Shown here in pieces: positions 6,933 through 15,824 of a DNA stretch of 36,066 nucleotides. Under the pieces are notes generated by a model that did not search any database, was not told the origin of the DNA, and saw only the letters and a program-made list of their open reading frames with translations. Source of the stretch: Alphaproteobacteria bacterium (GTDB taxonomy: Bacteria > Pseudomonadota > Alphaproteobacteria > UBA9655); NCBI GenBank assembly GCA_019752515.1, contig JAIEMB010000035.1:1-36066 (forward strand), in the 5' to 3' direction. A program made the translations under genes and the position numbers. Numbering within the stretch: position 1 is the stretch's first letter; every line of letters starts with the position of its first letter.

Positions 6933-8312
6933 TTACAATAATGTCTTTTTAAACTTTTCTAAAAAGACCTCTTCAGGGTAAAGAGAAAAACTACCCCATT
7001 TCACGCTATCTATATTTTTGTGTTTATCTTCAGTGAACTGGATGGGTTCGCCCGGGGAATAAAAACCGCTTTGTTGGTTACAGACGAATACGTTTTCCCC
7101 TTTTCTCTTAAGTAAAAAAGCTTCCTCACAAGGTGACCAAGAATCAAGCGGTAACCGAAGACCTTTCTTTTTACCAAGAATGAACAAATGACCTCCCCAT
7201 TTGTGCAGCATAGGGCCACTTACAGTTGCTGTTTGAGCTTCCGTATGGCTAAAAGTTTCATCAATTTTCTGAATGATTTGGATAATAGATTTGATGGCTG
7301 GTAAAGGAGTAAGCTCATTGGTATTGAGGAAAAAACTAATCACATAGTCTGTCCCTGCCCAAAGCAAAGTAAGTGTTGAAAATCCTGGGTAACTGCCAGC
7401 ATGCCCAATTACATCGCAGTTAGAAAGCTTGTTAAATCCAAGTCCGAGACCATATCTTTCTTGAGAAGAGTTCATCACGGGCCAATTCAAACTTAAAAGT
7501 TCTTGTTGCATTTCTTTTGTTATGAGTCCTTGGCCGAGGAGGAGTTTGTCAAAAAAGAAGGAGGTGTCTTCTGCATTGGCAACGAAACCGGTTGCAGGTG
7601 CCATTGAAAGTGTTTCAAAGTGCTGTATAGGGAGTCTTTGACCTTTTAGGAAAGGTCGAGAATGGCCGTCAGCGAATAGAGGTCTTAGAACTTCTGAAAA
7701 ATCGGGGAAAATCTGAGCGTTCTTTAGTTTTTTTAAGATTAACTTATCTATAACATTTTCATAGGGCATGCAGAGAACATTCTCTAAGATGAGGCCTAAA
7801 AGAGAAAATCCAATGTTAGAATATTTGGAGTATGTATTTGGAGGATAAATAAGGTCGGAAGCCAAAACCTCTTGAAGAAATTGTTCCTTTGAAAGAAACG
7901 GTTTAAAGAGATCCCAAAATGTACAGTCAATGCCATCTCGGAAGAGCCCTGAGCGATTAGACAATAAATCACGGAGAGTTATTTGTTTAAATCGTTTGTC
8001 TTTGTGATTTCTAAGTTCGGGGAGATACGTAATTATAGGTTGTTGAAGGTTGAGCTTTCCATGCTCAACTAGTTGTAAAACAGCACAACTTGTAAATGTT
8101 TTTGAATGAGATGCAATGTGAAAGAGGTCGCGTGTTGTCAGGGGACGTTTTGTGATTAAATTTGCAGAGCCATAGGCTTTACTAAAAACAATACGCCCCT
8201 TCTTTCTTATACAGACTTGAAAGCCAGAAAGATCCGTATATCGAGAACGATAATCTAGCCAGGTATGAATAGCACGTAGGGTTAGCTTTTCTTTATCGTT
8301 TATTTTCATCAT
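6933..8312 (-). CDS. Serine hydrolase of the class C beta-lactamase / PBP4-like fold
   Basis: 459 residues. The three hallmarks of the family are present: S68-H-S-K71 (SxxK, nucleophile and general base, within FHIASHSKTFTS), Y164-S-N166 (YxN), and H304-A-G306 (HxG replacing KTG). Supporting text includes DLLSNRSGL and YGLGLGFNKL. The domain covers roughly residues 12-360; the last 100 residues look like an added beta-rich domain. No signal peptide is visible, so the enzyme seems cytoplasmic unless exported by another route; true AmpC enzymes are periplasmic. Esterase, D-amino peptidase or LACTB-like peptidase activity is as likely as antibiotic hydrolysis. Tandem ATG codons start the frame with GGA upstream. 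Confidence 0.88.
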   Translation of the reverse strand: MMKINDKEKLTLRAIHTWLDYRSRYTDLSGFQVCIRKKGRIVFSKAYGSANLITKRPLTTRDLFHIASHSKTFTSCAVLQLVEHGKLNLQQPIITYLPELRNHKDKRFKQITLRDLLSNRSGLFRDGIDCTFWDLFKPFLSKEQFLQEVLASDLIYPPNTYSKYSNIGFSLLGLILENVLCMPYENVIDKLILKKLKNAQIFPDFSEVLRPLFADGHSRPFLKGQRLPIQHFETLSMAPATGFVANAEDTSFFFDKLLLGQGLITKEMQQELLSLNWPVMNSSQERYGLGLGFNKLSNCDVIGHAGSYPGFSTLTLLWAGTDYVISFFLNTNELTPLPAIKSIIQIIQKIDETFSHTEAQTATVSGPMLHKWGGHLFILGKKKGLRLPLDSWSPCEEAFLLKRKGENVFVCNQQSGFYSPGEPIQFTEDKHKNIDSVKWGSFSLYPEEVFLEKFKKTLL

Positions 8313-8590
8313 TAAGCTCTATTTTCCAAATTGAAACTGATAAAAGAATACAACATGAATCTTAAAATAGAAAGAAGGGGAAATAGTATTAATAAGCTTC
8401 TAAAAGGATTATGCATAACAATTCACTTCTATAAACTATGTTGTTAAATTTTTTTAACCTTGATATTCGTCCATGGTATGGGTGCCATGCCAAAAAAATT
8501 CTTTTCATATAGTATTGATTAAAGTATTCTATAAATAATACTGATTTATATGAGTGTTAGTTACTGGTTGGTAGTGTTAAATGATTAAAA
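8313..8590. other. Gene-free interval upstream of the structured RNA candidate
   Basis: AT-rich with no open frame of note. TTGATT at 8515-8520 with TAATAC at 8536-8541 (15-base spacer) is a weak plus-strand promoter candidate for the downstream structured element. Otherwise nothing was recognised. Confidence 0.3.
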
Positions 8591-8703
8591 TTTACCCAAT
8601 GGGTAAAACCGTTGAGTGATTACTAGCCTCCCTAAGGCCACTCACGGATGCCTCCCTAGGCATAAAAAAGGAGGAAATATTAAATTATTTCCTCCTTTTT
8701 TTT
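8591..8703 (+). ncRNA. Candidate structured small RNA ending in an intrinsic terminator
   Basis: Four consecutive stem-loops can be drawn. First, TTTACCCA/TGGGTAAA with a 1-base centre (8591-8607). Second, an outer TGAGTG/CACTCA (8613-8618 with 8639-8644) enclosing GCCT/AGGC (8626-8629 with 8635-8638). Third, ATGCCT/AGGCAT with loop CCCT (8648-8663). Last, the terminator at 8664-8701. The tetra-C loops CCCT of hairpins two and three are shared. No family was recognised. On the minus strand the same hairpins would form the 3' untranslated end of the YfhO-like gene, so an autonomous RNA is only one explanation. Confidence 0.4.
8664..8703. terminator. Strong intrinsic terminator, both directions
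   Basis: Perfect 16-bp stem (8664-8679 with 8686-8701; core AAGGAGGAAAT) and a 6-base loop, with a run of T on the plus strand (8695-8703) and of A at the other edge (T on the minus strand). It terminates the minus-strand gene ending at 8749 and any plus-strand transcript from the preceding gap. Confidence 0.9.
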
Positions 8704-8748
8704 ATCTAAATCCCATACTATTTTTGAGAAAGAGTCATTGCCATTAGG

Positions 8749-11226
8749 TTAATCTTTCTTAGCACGAGAAGTTCGCGAAAATATCAAAGATGCAATGATT
8801 GTGAAAAGGGTGATCATAAAACCTAAGTAAAAATCCCAAGGAATATATTGAAAGCGAATCAGGTGTGATCCTTGAGGCACTTTAATAGACATAAAGCCTC
8901 CATAAGCTCTATAGATTTTTGTATCAACTCCATCAACATAGGCACGCCAAAAAGGCCAATATAAGTAGCTTAAAACTAACATTCTTTCATCATTTGATTG
9001 TGTTTGGATTGATATTAAAGAGTCTTTTTCAACCAATATATCTAGAGACGATGATTTTTGTGAAGTAGTGGAAGTATTGCTTAAATTAGGATCTTCTTCT
9101 AATAAAACTGTTTTAGGATGAGGAATTTTATTTTTAATAATTAAATCATAAATATATGATCGATCATGAACGGCATATGAATCAGCAAAATAAGCTATTT
9201 TCAAGGGATTGGTGACCTCATATAAATAGAATGTTCCGCTAAGCCCATGATCTTCTGCATTTAATGCACCTGTATCGAGTTGATGAAAATTTTGAACTTT
9301 TGTTTTTTTATAAAAACTTGAAATAAACTCTATATGTATAGCGCTATTTGAGATAGGAGCATGAGCGCTCACGACATACTTAACTCCCATTAGATCTATA
9401 AGGTTAGCGGTATCTACAACTGCTTCGCTAATCGTCGTAAAGCTTGTAAGTAAACGAATGTTTCCTTTATCAAATCCAGCACGGAGGATAAAAACATAAG
9501 GATGAGAAGCGTAGTTCCATGAGAAGAGCGTCTTGACGTCGTCTAAAGGATGTAAAGCTGTTTGAGCAATGAGTTGCCAATTGCGCCCTCTATAACCCCA
9601 AGGAACGCTCACAAAAAGTCGACGAAAATCCTTGTTGTATTCACCATAACCATTTTTGATAGATTGGCTAATATCTTCAGCGTCTGCCTTAAGAAAAGTA
9701 TCATTTCTATTAAGTTCGGATCCTCTATACATTTTCTCAAGATAAACTCTTTGACCAAAGGCAGCAAATAAAGCCATAGCCAAGACAACAACATGAGCTC
9801 CTAGGAATTTATTTCGAATTTTAAAGATAACAGCATATGAATACATAAGCATAATTAAAGCTTCGCTACTAATCATTGCAACAAGACGCATTTTGTTCAA
9901 AGGGAAAGAGTAAAAAAAATGTATGAATACAATTAAAGAAGAACACAAAATAAAAAGAATACTTGTGCCCCATATCCACACAGAATTTGAAGAAATCCAC
10001 AAAGGAGAGAATTTTAGCTTTTTTTGAAAAAAAGAAGTTAGATACTGATAAAAATAGTAAAAACTAATTGAAGATAATAAAAGCCACAGAAAGGGAATTA
10101 TAAAGAATTGTCCTCTAAAAATAAAGAGCTTGTTAATAGGAGTGAGCATTATAAAAAAAGGAATTACCACGAATACAGCTACCATACATATAATTGTTTT
10201 TATTAATTGTATAGTAGGGGAAGGAAAAGAACATATCCGAGAAAAAAACAAAGCAAGTAGCCCACTAATATTTAAAAAAAGAGGGGTATATAATGGTACA
10301 TCAGGATTATGTCGCCGCATAAGATTAGGTATTATATCTGTTTTAAAATATGTCATAAGAACGCTAAAATCCCAGTTACCTAGGGAACATAAGCCCAAAT
10401 GATGACATAAATAACTTTTAGTTTCTTGAATTTCTAGAGATAAAAAAAACAAAGGAACAATATAAAAAGCTCCAATAAGTACATATAAGCTACTTATTTT
10501 AATAGTAAAAAAAATAGATGATATTAATGATTTTTTTTCAAATAAATGTATAAAAAATGCAAAGAAAAATATGGTAAATACATTATTTATAAGAGAGATA
10601 ACAGTGAGATTAAGAGAATTTGAAAGTAAACTAACTCCAGCAAATAAAGCAAATGCTGTTTTGTCTTTATTAGATAAGCGGACGATTAATTCTAAGAAAA
10701 TGGGTATAAAATAGGCCCATGAGTCAAAAGCTGTTCCATATCTCATTGTCCAAGTTGATGGGAAAAAAATATAAAAGAAACCTACAGCTAGAGCATAAGT
10801 CCTATTATTTGTGTACCTCTTAACGAAGAGATATGAGCCATAGCTTCCTATAGTAAATAGGAAGATCAATCTTACAGCCCATACAACCATTGGTGAAGTA
10901 ATCAAAATCAACCAGTATCCAGGAAATAGAGGAGAAATATAATGTCCTAAATCTGCATATGAGTATTGTCCAAAATCATATGTAGATGTGATGTAAGGAA
11001 TGGTTCCCTGTAGCAAAGCTTCTTTTAAAACATGTAGCCTCCCTACGAATTCTGCATCCATACGGAAATGGTCCCAGCCAGGCAAACGTTCCATTAAAAA
11101 TCTATTGACAACAAAGACAAGAAGAACTGAGAAAATTAATGTCAAAAAAAAGTCAACATATTTTTCATTGACTTTGTTAAATAAGTAAGAAGAAAAGGTC
11201 GGTGTAATATTTTTTGAGTAGTTCAT
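8749..11226 (-). CDS. Large YfhO-like GT-C membrane protein
   Basis: 825 residues. The first membrane segment is at about 26-44, followed by an acidic loop (PGWDHFRMDAEFVGRLH, 49-65), a typical place for the catalytic Asp of GT-C glycosyltransferases. About 12 more hydrophobic segments run to residue 500, then a soluble region of about 240 residues, then a final membrane span near 793-812 and a basic tail. The C-terminal text (SYLYWPFWRAYVDGVDTKIYRAYGG, then VPQGSHLIRFQYIPWDF) closely follows the YfhO family signature (YPGWKAYVDG...R..., VPAGxHxVxFxY). Members glycosylate lipids or teichoic acids, or are uncharacterised. Substrate is unknown here; a shared glycan pathway with the WaaL-like protein at 4511 is inference. 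The ribosome site is weak. Confidence 0.8.
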   Translation of the reverse strand: MNYSKNITPTFSSYLFNKVNEKYVDFFLTLIFSVLLVFVVNRFLMERLPGWDHFRMDAEFVGRLHVLKEALLQGTIPYITSTYDFGQYSYADLGHYISPLFPGYWLILITSPMVVWAVRLIFLFTIGSYGSYLFVKRYTNNRTYALAVGFFYIFFPSTWTMRYGTAFDSWAYFIPIFLELIVRLSNKDKTAFALFAGVSLLSNSLNLTVISLINNVFTIFFFAFFIHLFEKKSLISSIFFTIKISSLYVLIGAFYIVPLFFLSLEIQETKSYLCHHLGLCSLGNWDFSVLMTYFKTDIIPNLMRRHNPDVPLYTPLFLNISGLLALFFSRICSFPSPTIQLIKTIICMVAVFVVIPFFIMLTPINKLFIFRGQFFIIPFLWLLLSSISFYYFYQYLTSFFQKKLKFSPLWISSNSVWIWGTSILFILCSSLIVFIHFFYSFPLNKMRLVAMISSEALIMLMYSYAVIFKIRNKFLGAHVVVLAMALFAAFGQRVYLEKMYRGSELNRNDTFLKADAEDISQSIKNGYGEYNKDFRRLFVSVPWGYRGRNWQLIAQTALHPLDDVKTLFSWNYASHPYVFILRAGFDKGNIRLLTSFTTISEAVVDTANLIDLMGVKYVVSAHAPISNSAIHIEFISSFYKKTKVQNFHQLDTGALNAEDHGLSGTFYLYEVTNPLKIAYFADSYAVHDRSYIYDLIIKNKIPHPKTVLLEEDPNLSNTSTTSQKSSSLDILVEKDSLISIQTQSNDERMLVLSYLYWPFWRAYVDGVDTKIYRAYGGFMSIKVPQGSHLIRFQYIPWDFYLGFMITLFTIIASLIFSRTSRAKKD

Positions 11227-11304
11227 CGATAACTCATAATTTTATAATTTGAATATAAAACTCTAATCTTGGTAAAATAAGTTACTAATAGCCTTAGTCG
11301 TGTC

Positions 11305-11390
11305 TGGTGGAGGGAGCAGGATTCGAACCTGCGTAGACGTTCGTCGGCAGATTTACAGTCTGCTGCCTTTGACCGCTCGGCCATCCCTCC
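11305..11390 (-). tRNA. tRNA-Tyr (GTA)
   Basis: Reads GGAGGGATGGCCGAGCGG from 11390 on the minus strand. It has the long class II variable arm, anticodon GTA in a CTGTAAA loop, T-loop GGTTCGAATCC, a 7-bp acceptor stem paired with TCCCTCC, discriminator A and encoded CCA (11305-11307). All arms pair well. Confidence 0.97.
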
Positions 11391-11487
11391 ATGGAAACAC
11401 ATTTGAGGAAATAGGAGATTTAGAAAACTCTGTCAATTAGGAATCGTACTTCAGTCTCTCCTCTTTGCTTTTTTTACCCTCTAACAC

Positions 11488-13212
11488 TTAAGCAACAACT
11501 GCCATTTTTTGATCGGGAAAAGGAATAGCATCCTTTAGTTTTCCAAGATTAACTTCCCTTATATGCAGTGCCTTCAAACTCTCCCGATGGCCAATGGAAA
11601 TAAAGGTTGTATGAGGCAAGCGGCTTCTTAAAAGACGATAAAGATGAGCTTCTGAAACCTCATCCATGGCGGATGTTGCTTCATCTAAGACAAGCCAATG
11701 AGGTTGAGAGAGAATAGCTCGTGCAATGGCAATGCGCTGTTGTTCACCTAAAGAGAGGACACGGGCCCAATCATTAACTTCATCAAGTTTTTCTTTGAAT
11801 GAAGCTAGACCAACCCTATCAAGAACGTCATAAAGTTCTTTCTTTGTTGCTTTTGAGGAAGGATATTGAAGGGCAATTTCCAAACTTCCCAAAGGCATAT
11901 AGGGCTTTTGAGGAAGAAATAAGAATGAGGAAGAGGGGCGCGTAACTGTTCCTTTTCCATAGGGCCAAAGACCTGCAAGAACGCGGGCTAATGTGCTTTT
12001 TCCCGTCCCGGTTGGCCCTGTAATCAAGATATCTTCTCCCTGTTTTAAGGTTATGTTTAAGTTCTCACTTAATATTTCACCTTGAGGGAGCGTAATTTCA
12101 TCGCAAGTGATTTGAATAACTTCTTTTTCATGAGTGCTATGGAGGAGTGGTGAAGGAGGAATGCTCTCAAGACTCAGTTTGAATTCTAAAAGACGGTTGG
12201 TGGTTGAGCACCAGCTGGCGATTGCAGTAAAGTTGGTAATAATGAATGATAGGGCGCTGCTCACTTGGCGGAATGCACTTGCCGATTGCATGAAGGTACC
12301 AAAGGTTATCTCTCTCATGAATAGTCGAGGGGCGCCTAAAAGGTAGGGAGCAAGGTTATCGAATGACGTATAGGAAATGTTCCAAGAATTCACAAATATC
12401 ATTCGATTAATAACTCTATGGAAATTTTCGACAATGTTATCGAACCGTTTAGAAAAAATACGCCTTTCTTGATTTTCTCCTTTATAATGGGCAATCCCCT
12501 CCATGTTTTCTCGGAAACGAACGAGACTGTAACGCAAATTTGCCTCTCTTTTTTCGCTTTCATATCCTAAATGAACGAGAGAACGTCCTAGGAAGTAGCT
12601 GATAATCGTTCCACAGATGGCATAAAGAAGAGCTCCCCAGCACATATATCCTGGAACCGAGAAAGCAATCCCTCCAACTGATAAATGAAGAGTTCCTGAG
12701 AGTGACCACAAAATCCCTAAAAAAGAAAGAAGAGCCACAAATTGTTGTAAAAACCCTAAGCTTAAGGAGAGAGATTGATCAATAAATTGCTTTACATCAT
12801 CTGTGATGCGTTGATCCGGGTTATCTGTTCCGTCGCCTTTGAGTTGTAAAGCATAGTACCGTTGTTCATGAGTCCATTTTTCAATGAGATGATGGGTCAT
12901 CCATTTCCGCCACCTAATCTCCAAATTCTGTAAAAGGAAAAATTTTGAAGTAAAAAAAGTAATAGAAAAAAAAGCTAAAACGAGCCAAGTTCCAATAAGT
13001 TTAAAAAATGCGTTGCCATTTAATTCTTGCAGAGAAGTATAAAAGTCGTTTTGCCAATAATTGACGCGGACCGTAACAGCAATAAACAAACCTAAGAGTA
13101 TGAGGTGCCCTCCTAAAAGCCCATAGGCTTTCCATCTATCTTCCGACGTCCAGTAGGGGTGGATGAGGTGGGTCCAAACTTGGCGGAAAAAAGTAAAGCG
13201 TGATGATTTCAT
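11488..13212 (-). CDS. ABC transporter, SbmA/BacA-YddA type (permease fused to ATPase)
   Basis: 574 residues, half-transporter architecture. The membrane domain (about 28-330) has the ABC_membrane_2/SbmA-BacA family text: VNYWQNDFYTSLQ, WRKWMTHHLIEKW, YYALQLKG.GTDNPDQRITDDVK, then the PYLLGAPRLF loop near 289. The ATPase domain has Walker A GPTGTGKST (399-407), signature LSLGEQQR (486-493), Walker B LVLDEATS (507-514) and H-loop SIGHRESL. This family moves vitamins, peptides or very long fatty acyl groups; BacA is needed for chronic intracellular life in rhizobia and Brucella. Here the ATPase is fused, as in YddA/Rv1819c-like proteins, so the cargo is not predictable. Divergent from the exported protein at 13448. 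Confidence 0.93.
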   Translation of the reverse strand: MKSSRFTFFRQVWTHLIHPYWTSEDRWKAYGLLGGHLILLGLFIAVTVRVNYWQNDFYTSLQELNGNAFFKLIGTWLVLAFFSITFFTSKFFLLQNLEIRWRKWMTHHLIEKWTHEQRYYALQLKGDGTDNPDQRITDDVKQFIDQSLSLSLGFLQQFVALLSFLGILWSLSGTLHLSVGGIAFSVPGYMCWGALLYAICGTIISYFLGRSLVHLGYESEKREANLRYSLVRFRENMEGIAHYKGENQERRIFSKRFDNIVENFHRVINRMIFVNSWNISYTSFDNLAPYLLGAPRLFMREITFGTFMQSASAFRQVSSALSFIITNFTAIASWCSTTNRLLEFKLSLESIPPSPLLHSTHEKEVIQITCDEITLPQGEILSENLNITLKQGEDILITGPTGTGKSTLARVLAGLWPYGKGTVTRPSSSFLFLPQKPYMPLGSLEIALQYPSSKATKKELYDVLDRVGLASFKEKLDEVNDWARVLSLGEQQRIAIARAILSQPHWLVLDEATSAMDEVSEAHLYRLLRSRLPHTTFISIGHRESLKALHIREVNLGKLKDAIPFPDQKMAVVA

Positions 13213-13277
13213 TTCAAATTCCTAAAATGTTAATTTATACTGTATAGCAAAATATAAAAGTAAAAATAAAGAGAAAA

Positions 13278-13306
13278 TTGACGTTGTGTCAGTATATCAT
13301 TAATAA
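13278..13306 (+). promoter_or_regulatory. Near-consensus sigma-70 promoter
   Basis: TTGACG (13278-13283), a 17-base spacer and TAATAA (13301-13306). It would give a leader of about 135 bases before the exported protein at 13448. Confidence 0.55.
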
Positions 13307-13402
13307 TGAATGTATTTTTTTAAATATCTTCATTGACTTGTCGCTGCTGAAGTGCGCATATCTTCACAATTTCTTAACATTTTCATGTATATCCTGCTTT
13401 TG

Positions 13403-13416
13403 TGTGAATGTTCACA
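13403..13416. promoter_or_regulatory. Operator-like palindrome TGTGAA-TG-TTCACA
   Basis: Perfect 6-bp inverted repeat with a 2-base centre. It lies between a possible second promoter's -35 (CTGCTT 13394-13399) and -10 (TAAAAT 13417-13422), the classical place for a repressor, and 31 bases before the ATG at 13448. The cognate regulator is unknown. Confidence 0.45.
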
Positions 13417-13447
13417 TAAAATAAGCAAGTAAATAAATGGAGCTATC

Positions 13448-13810
13448 ATGAATAAAAAACTATTAACTGTATCTCTTGTGCTAGCAACGATGTGTTATGG
13501 GATAGATACAGCAAGCGCTGAACCCTATGCCATCACAGTTTATCTTCCTAAAGCTGGAAAAACAGATAAAACACAAGTTGGAGCAGCCACAGAAGCTCAG
13601 AGTACAACTATTCAAATAAACTTACAAAATGCCTTTAAAGATGCAGGGGTTGCTTTTACAGAGGCCTTTAAAGAGAGAAAGTTAGTTTTTGCAGATTATG
13701 AACCATATGATACAAAAACTAAAAATAGAATACCTTGGAACTATGATAATTTTCCAAAGATACTCAACGCCTTAGCCGATGGAACGCTAGAGTTTAAGAG
13801 TAAAAAATAA
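13448..13810 (+). CDS. Small exported protein of unknown function
   Basis: 120 residues with a textbook signal peptide (MNKKLLTVSLVLATMCYGIDTASA, cleavage after residue 24). GGAG lies 7-10 bases before the ATG. The mature protein of about 96 residues is charged, has no cysteine, and contains text such as EPYAITVYLP and RIPWNYDNFPKILNALADGTLEF, suggesting a compact fold. No family was recognised. It stands alone between a promoter region with an operator-like palindrome and a good terminator, so it is probably a separately regulated, abundant periplasmic or secreted protein. Export is well supported by the signal; everything else is open. Confidence 0.8.
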   Translation: MNKKLLTVSLVLATMCYGIDTASAEPYAITVYLPKAGKTDKTQVGAATEAQSTTIQINLQNAFKDAGVAFTEAFKERKLVFADYEPYDTKTKNRIPWNYDNFPKILNALADGTLEFKSKK

Positions 13811-13840
13811 ATAGCGATGAAAGAAGTTAACTTTATAAAG

Positions 13841-13868
13841 ATCCCTTCGCGATTGCGGGGGATTTTTT
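13841..13868 (+). terminator. Intrinsic terminator
   Basis: Stem ATCCC(T)TCGC with GCGGGGGAT (one bulge, one G-U pair), loop GATT, then six T at 13863-13868. It is correctly placed 31 bases after the exported-protein stop and before typA. Confidence 0.8.
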
Positions 13869-14000
13869 AAATAGCCAAAAAATAATCTTCTGTAGTCAGA
13901 ACGAAGGAATTAAGCTCTTCTGTTAACCTTGAAAAAGGCTTTCTTTCTTGTCATATAAGAGATACAGTGCACTTTCTTTTTATTAAGCATAGAGTTCTCA

Positions 14001-15824
14001 ATGAATACAATTCGAAATTTAGCTATTATTGCTCACGTTGACCATGGAAAGACAACCCTTGTGGATGCGCTCTTTCGTCAAAGTGGTGTTTACCGTGACA
14101 ATCAGCGTATTGCTGAACGTGCCATGGATAGTAATGACTTGGAAAAGGAGCGTGGTATTACGATTCTAGCCAAGTGTACGTCCATTGAGTGGGAAGGTCA
14201 TCGCTTGAATATCGTCGATACCCCAGGGCATGCTGATTTCGGGGGAGAGGTTGAGCGAATTTTGTCCATGGTCGATGGTGTTCTTGTTCTTGTTGATGCT
14301 TCCGAAGGGCCGATGCCGCAAACAAAATTTGTGACTGCCAAAGCCTTGCGACAGGGGTTAAAGCCCATTGTTGTCGTCAATAAGGCGGATAAGCCTGATG
14401 CACGCCCTTATGAAGTTCATGAGGAAGTATTTGACTTATTTGCAGCTCTTGATGCGACGGAAGAGCAATTGGATTTTCCAACTCTCTATGCATCTGCAAA
14501 AGAAGGATGGGCTATTGAGAATTTAGACGATCCTAAAGAGGACCTTTCCCCATTATTCAATACCATCTTAAAGCATGTTTCCATTGCAGCAGGTGATGCC
14601 AACGCACCTTTTTCTATGCTGGTAACGACCCTTGAATCCGACCCTTATCTAGGGCGAATTTTAACAGGTCGTATTTTGAGTGGTACGGCTTACGTTAATA
14701 TGCCTGTCAAGGCTATGTCACGGGAGGGCCAACTTCTCGAACAAACCCGCCTCACCAAATTATTGGCTTTCCGAGGGCTTGAACGCTTACCGATTCAAGA
14801 GGCTGTTGCAGGGGACATCGTAGCCATTGCTGGTTTTGAAAAAGCAACTGTGTCCGACACCATTTGTGTGCCTGAAGTCATGGAACCGTTAAAGGCACTT
14901 CCTATTGATCCCCCCACATTGGCGATGACATTTTGCGTGAATGATTCTCCTTTTGCGGGAAAAGAAGGTAAAAAAGTGACCTCTCGATTGATTCGCGATC
15001 GATTAGAGTCAGAAGCTGAAAGTAATGTCTCTATTAAAGTGAGTGAAACCCAATCGACAGATGCTTTTGAGGTTGCAGGTCGTGGAGAATTACAGCTGGG
15101 GGTTCTCATTGAAACCATGAGGCGAGAAGGATTTGAATTGGCCATTGGGCGGCCACGTGTTCTTTTCAAAACGGATGAAGTAACAGGGCAAACCCTAGAG
15201 CCTATGGAAGAAGTCCAAATTGACGTTGATGCTGAATTTACAGGTATTGTTGTTGAAAAAATGGGACTTAGGAAAGGTGAAATGGTTGACATGCGGCCTT
15301 CAGGCGGAGGAAAAACGCGCGTTGTTTTTATTGCACCATCACGAGGTCTTATTGGTTATCAAGGTGAATTTTTGACGGATACGCGTGGTACTGGGATTAT
15401 GAGCCGGCTCTTCCATAGCTATGCAGCTTTTAAAGGGCCCATTGGCGGAAGACGAAATGGTGTTTTAATATCAAACGCAACAGGACAAGCTGTGACATAT
15501 GCACTTTGGAATCTTGAGGATCGAGGGGCTATGTTTATCAATCCTGGAACCGCTGTTTATGAAGGAATGATTATAGGCGAGCATACTCGCGATAATGACC
15601 TTGAAGTTAATCCCTTAAAAGCGAAGCAACTGACAAACTTTCGTGCTGCAGGAAAGGATGAGGCAGTGCGTCTCACGCCTCCTCGTTTGATGACACTTGA
15701 GCAAGCCATTGCTTATATTGAAGATGATGAGCTGGTAGAGGTAACACCCCAGTCCATTCGATTGCGCAAGGCTTTACTTGACCCACACGCGCGGAAAAGG
15801 TCTGAGAGAGAAAAGGACGCATGA
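14001..15824 (+). CDS. typA: Translational GTPase TypA/BipA
   Basis: 607 residues, the normal TypA length. G motifs: AHVDHGKT (11-18), switch I with RGITI, DTPGH (73-77) and NKAD (127-130). EF-G-like domains II, III and V and the TypA-specific C-terminal domain follow ([62 protein letters not shown]-like text with [11 protein letters not shown]). It is a ribosome-binding GTPase needed for 50S assembly and stress or low-temperature growth in other bacteria. It is the first gene of a six-gene plus-strand run and overlaps ldcA by 4 bases (ATGA), implying translational coupling. Confidence 0.98.
   Translation: MNTIRNLAIIAHVDHGKTTLVDALFRQSGVYRDNQRIAERAMDSNDLEKERGITILAKCTSIEWEGHRLNIVDTPGHADFGGEVERILSMVDGVLVLVDASEGPMPQTKFVTAKALRQGLKPIVVVNKADKPDARPYEVHEEVFDLFAALDATEEQLDFPTLYASAKEGWAIENLDDPKEDLSPLFNTILKHVSIAAGDANAPFSMLVTTLESDPYLGRILTGRILSGTAYVNMPVKAMSREGQLLEQTRLTKLLAFRGLERLPIQEAVAGDIVAIAGFEKATVSDTICVPEVMEPLKALPIDPPTLAMTFCVNDSPFAGKEGKKVTSRLIRDRLESEAESNVSIKVSETQSTDAFEVAGRGELQLGVLIETMRREGFELAIGRPRVLFKTDEVTGQTLEPMEEVQIDVDAEFTGIVVEKMGLRKGEMVDMRPSGGGKTRVVFIAPSRGLIGYQGEFLTDTRGTGIMSRLFHSYAAFKGPIGGRRNGVLISNATGQAVTYALWNLEDRGAMFINPGTAVYEGMIIGEHTRDNDLEVNPLKAKQLTNFRAAGKDEAVRLTPPRLMTLEQAIAYIEDDELVEVTPQSIRLRKALLDPHARKRSEREKDA

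Noticed and set aside
14795-15292. 165-codon minus-strand ORF inside typA
   Set aside because: It is an antisense shadow of a highly conserved gene with Ser/Thr-rich shadow composition.
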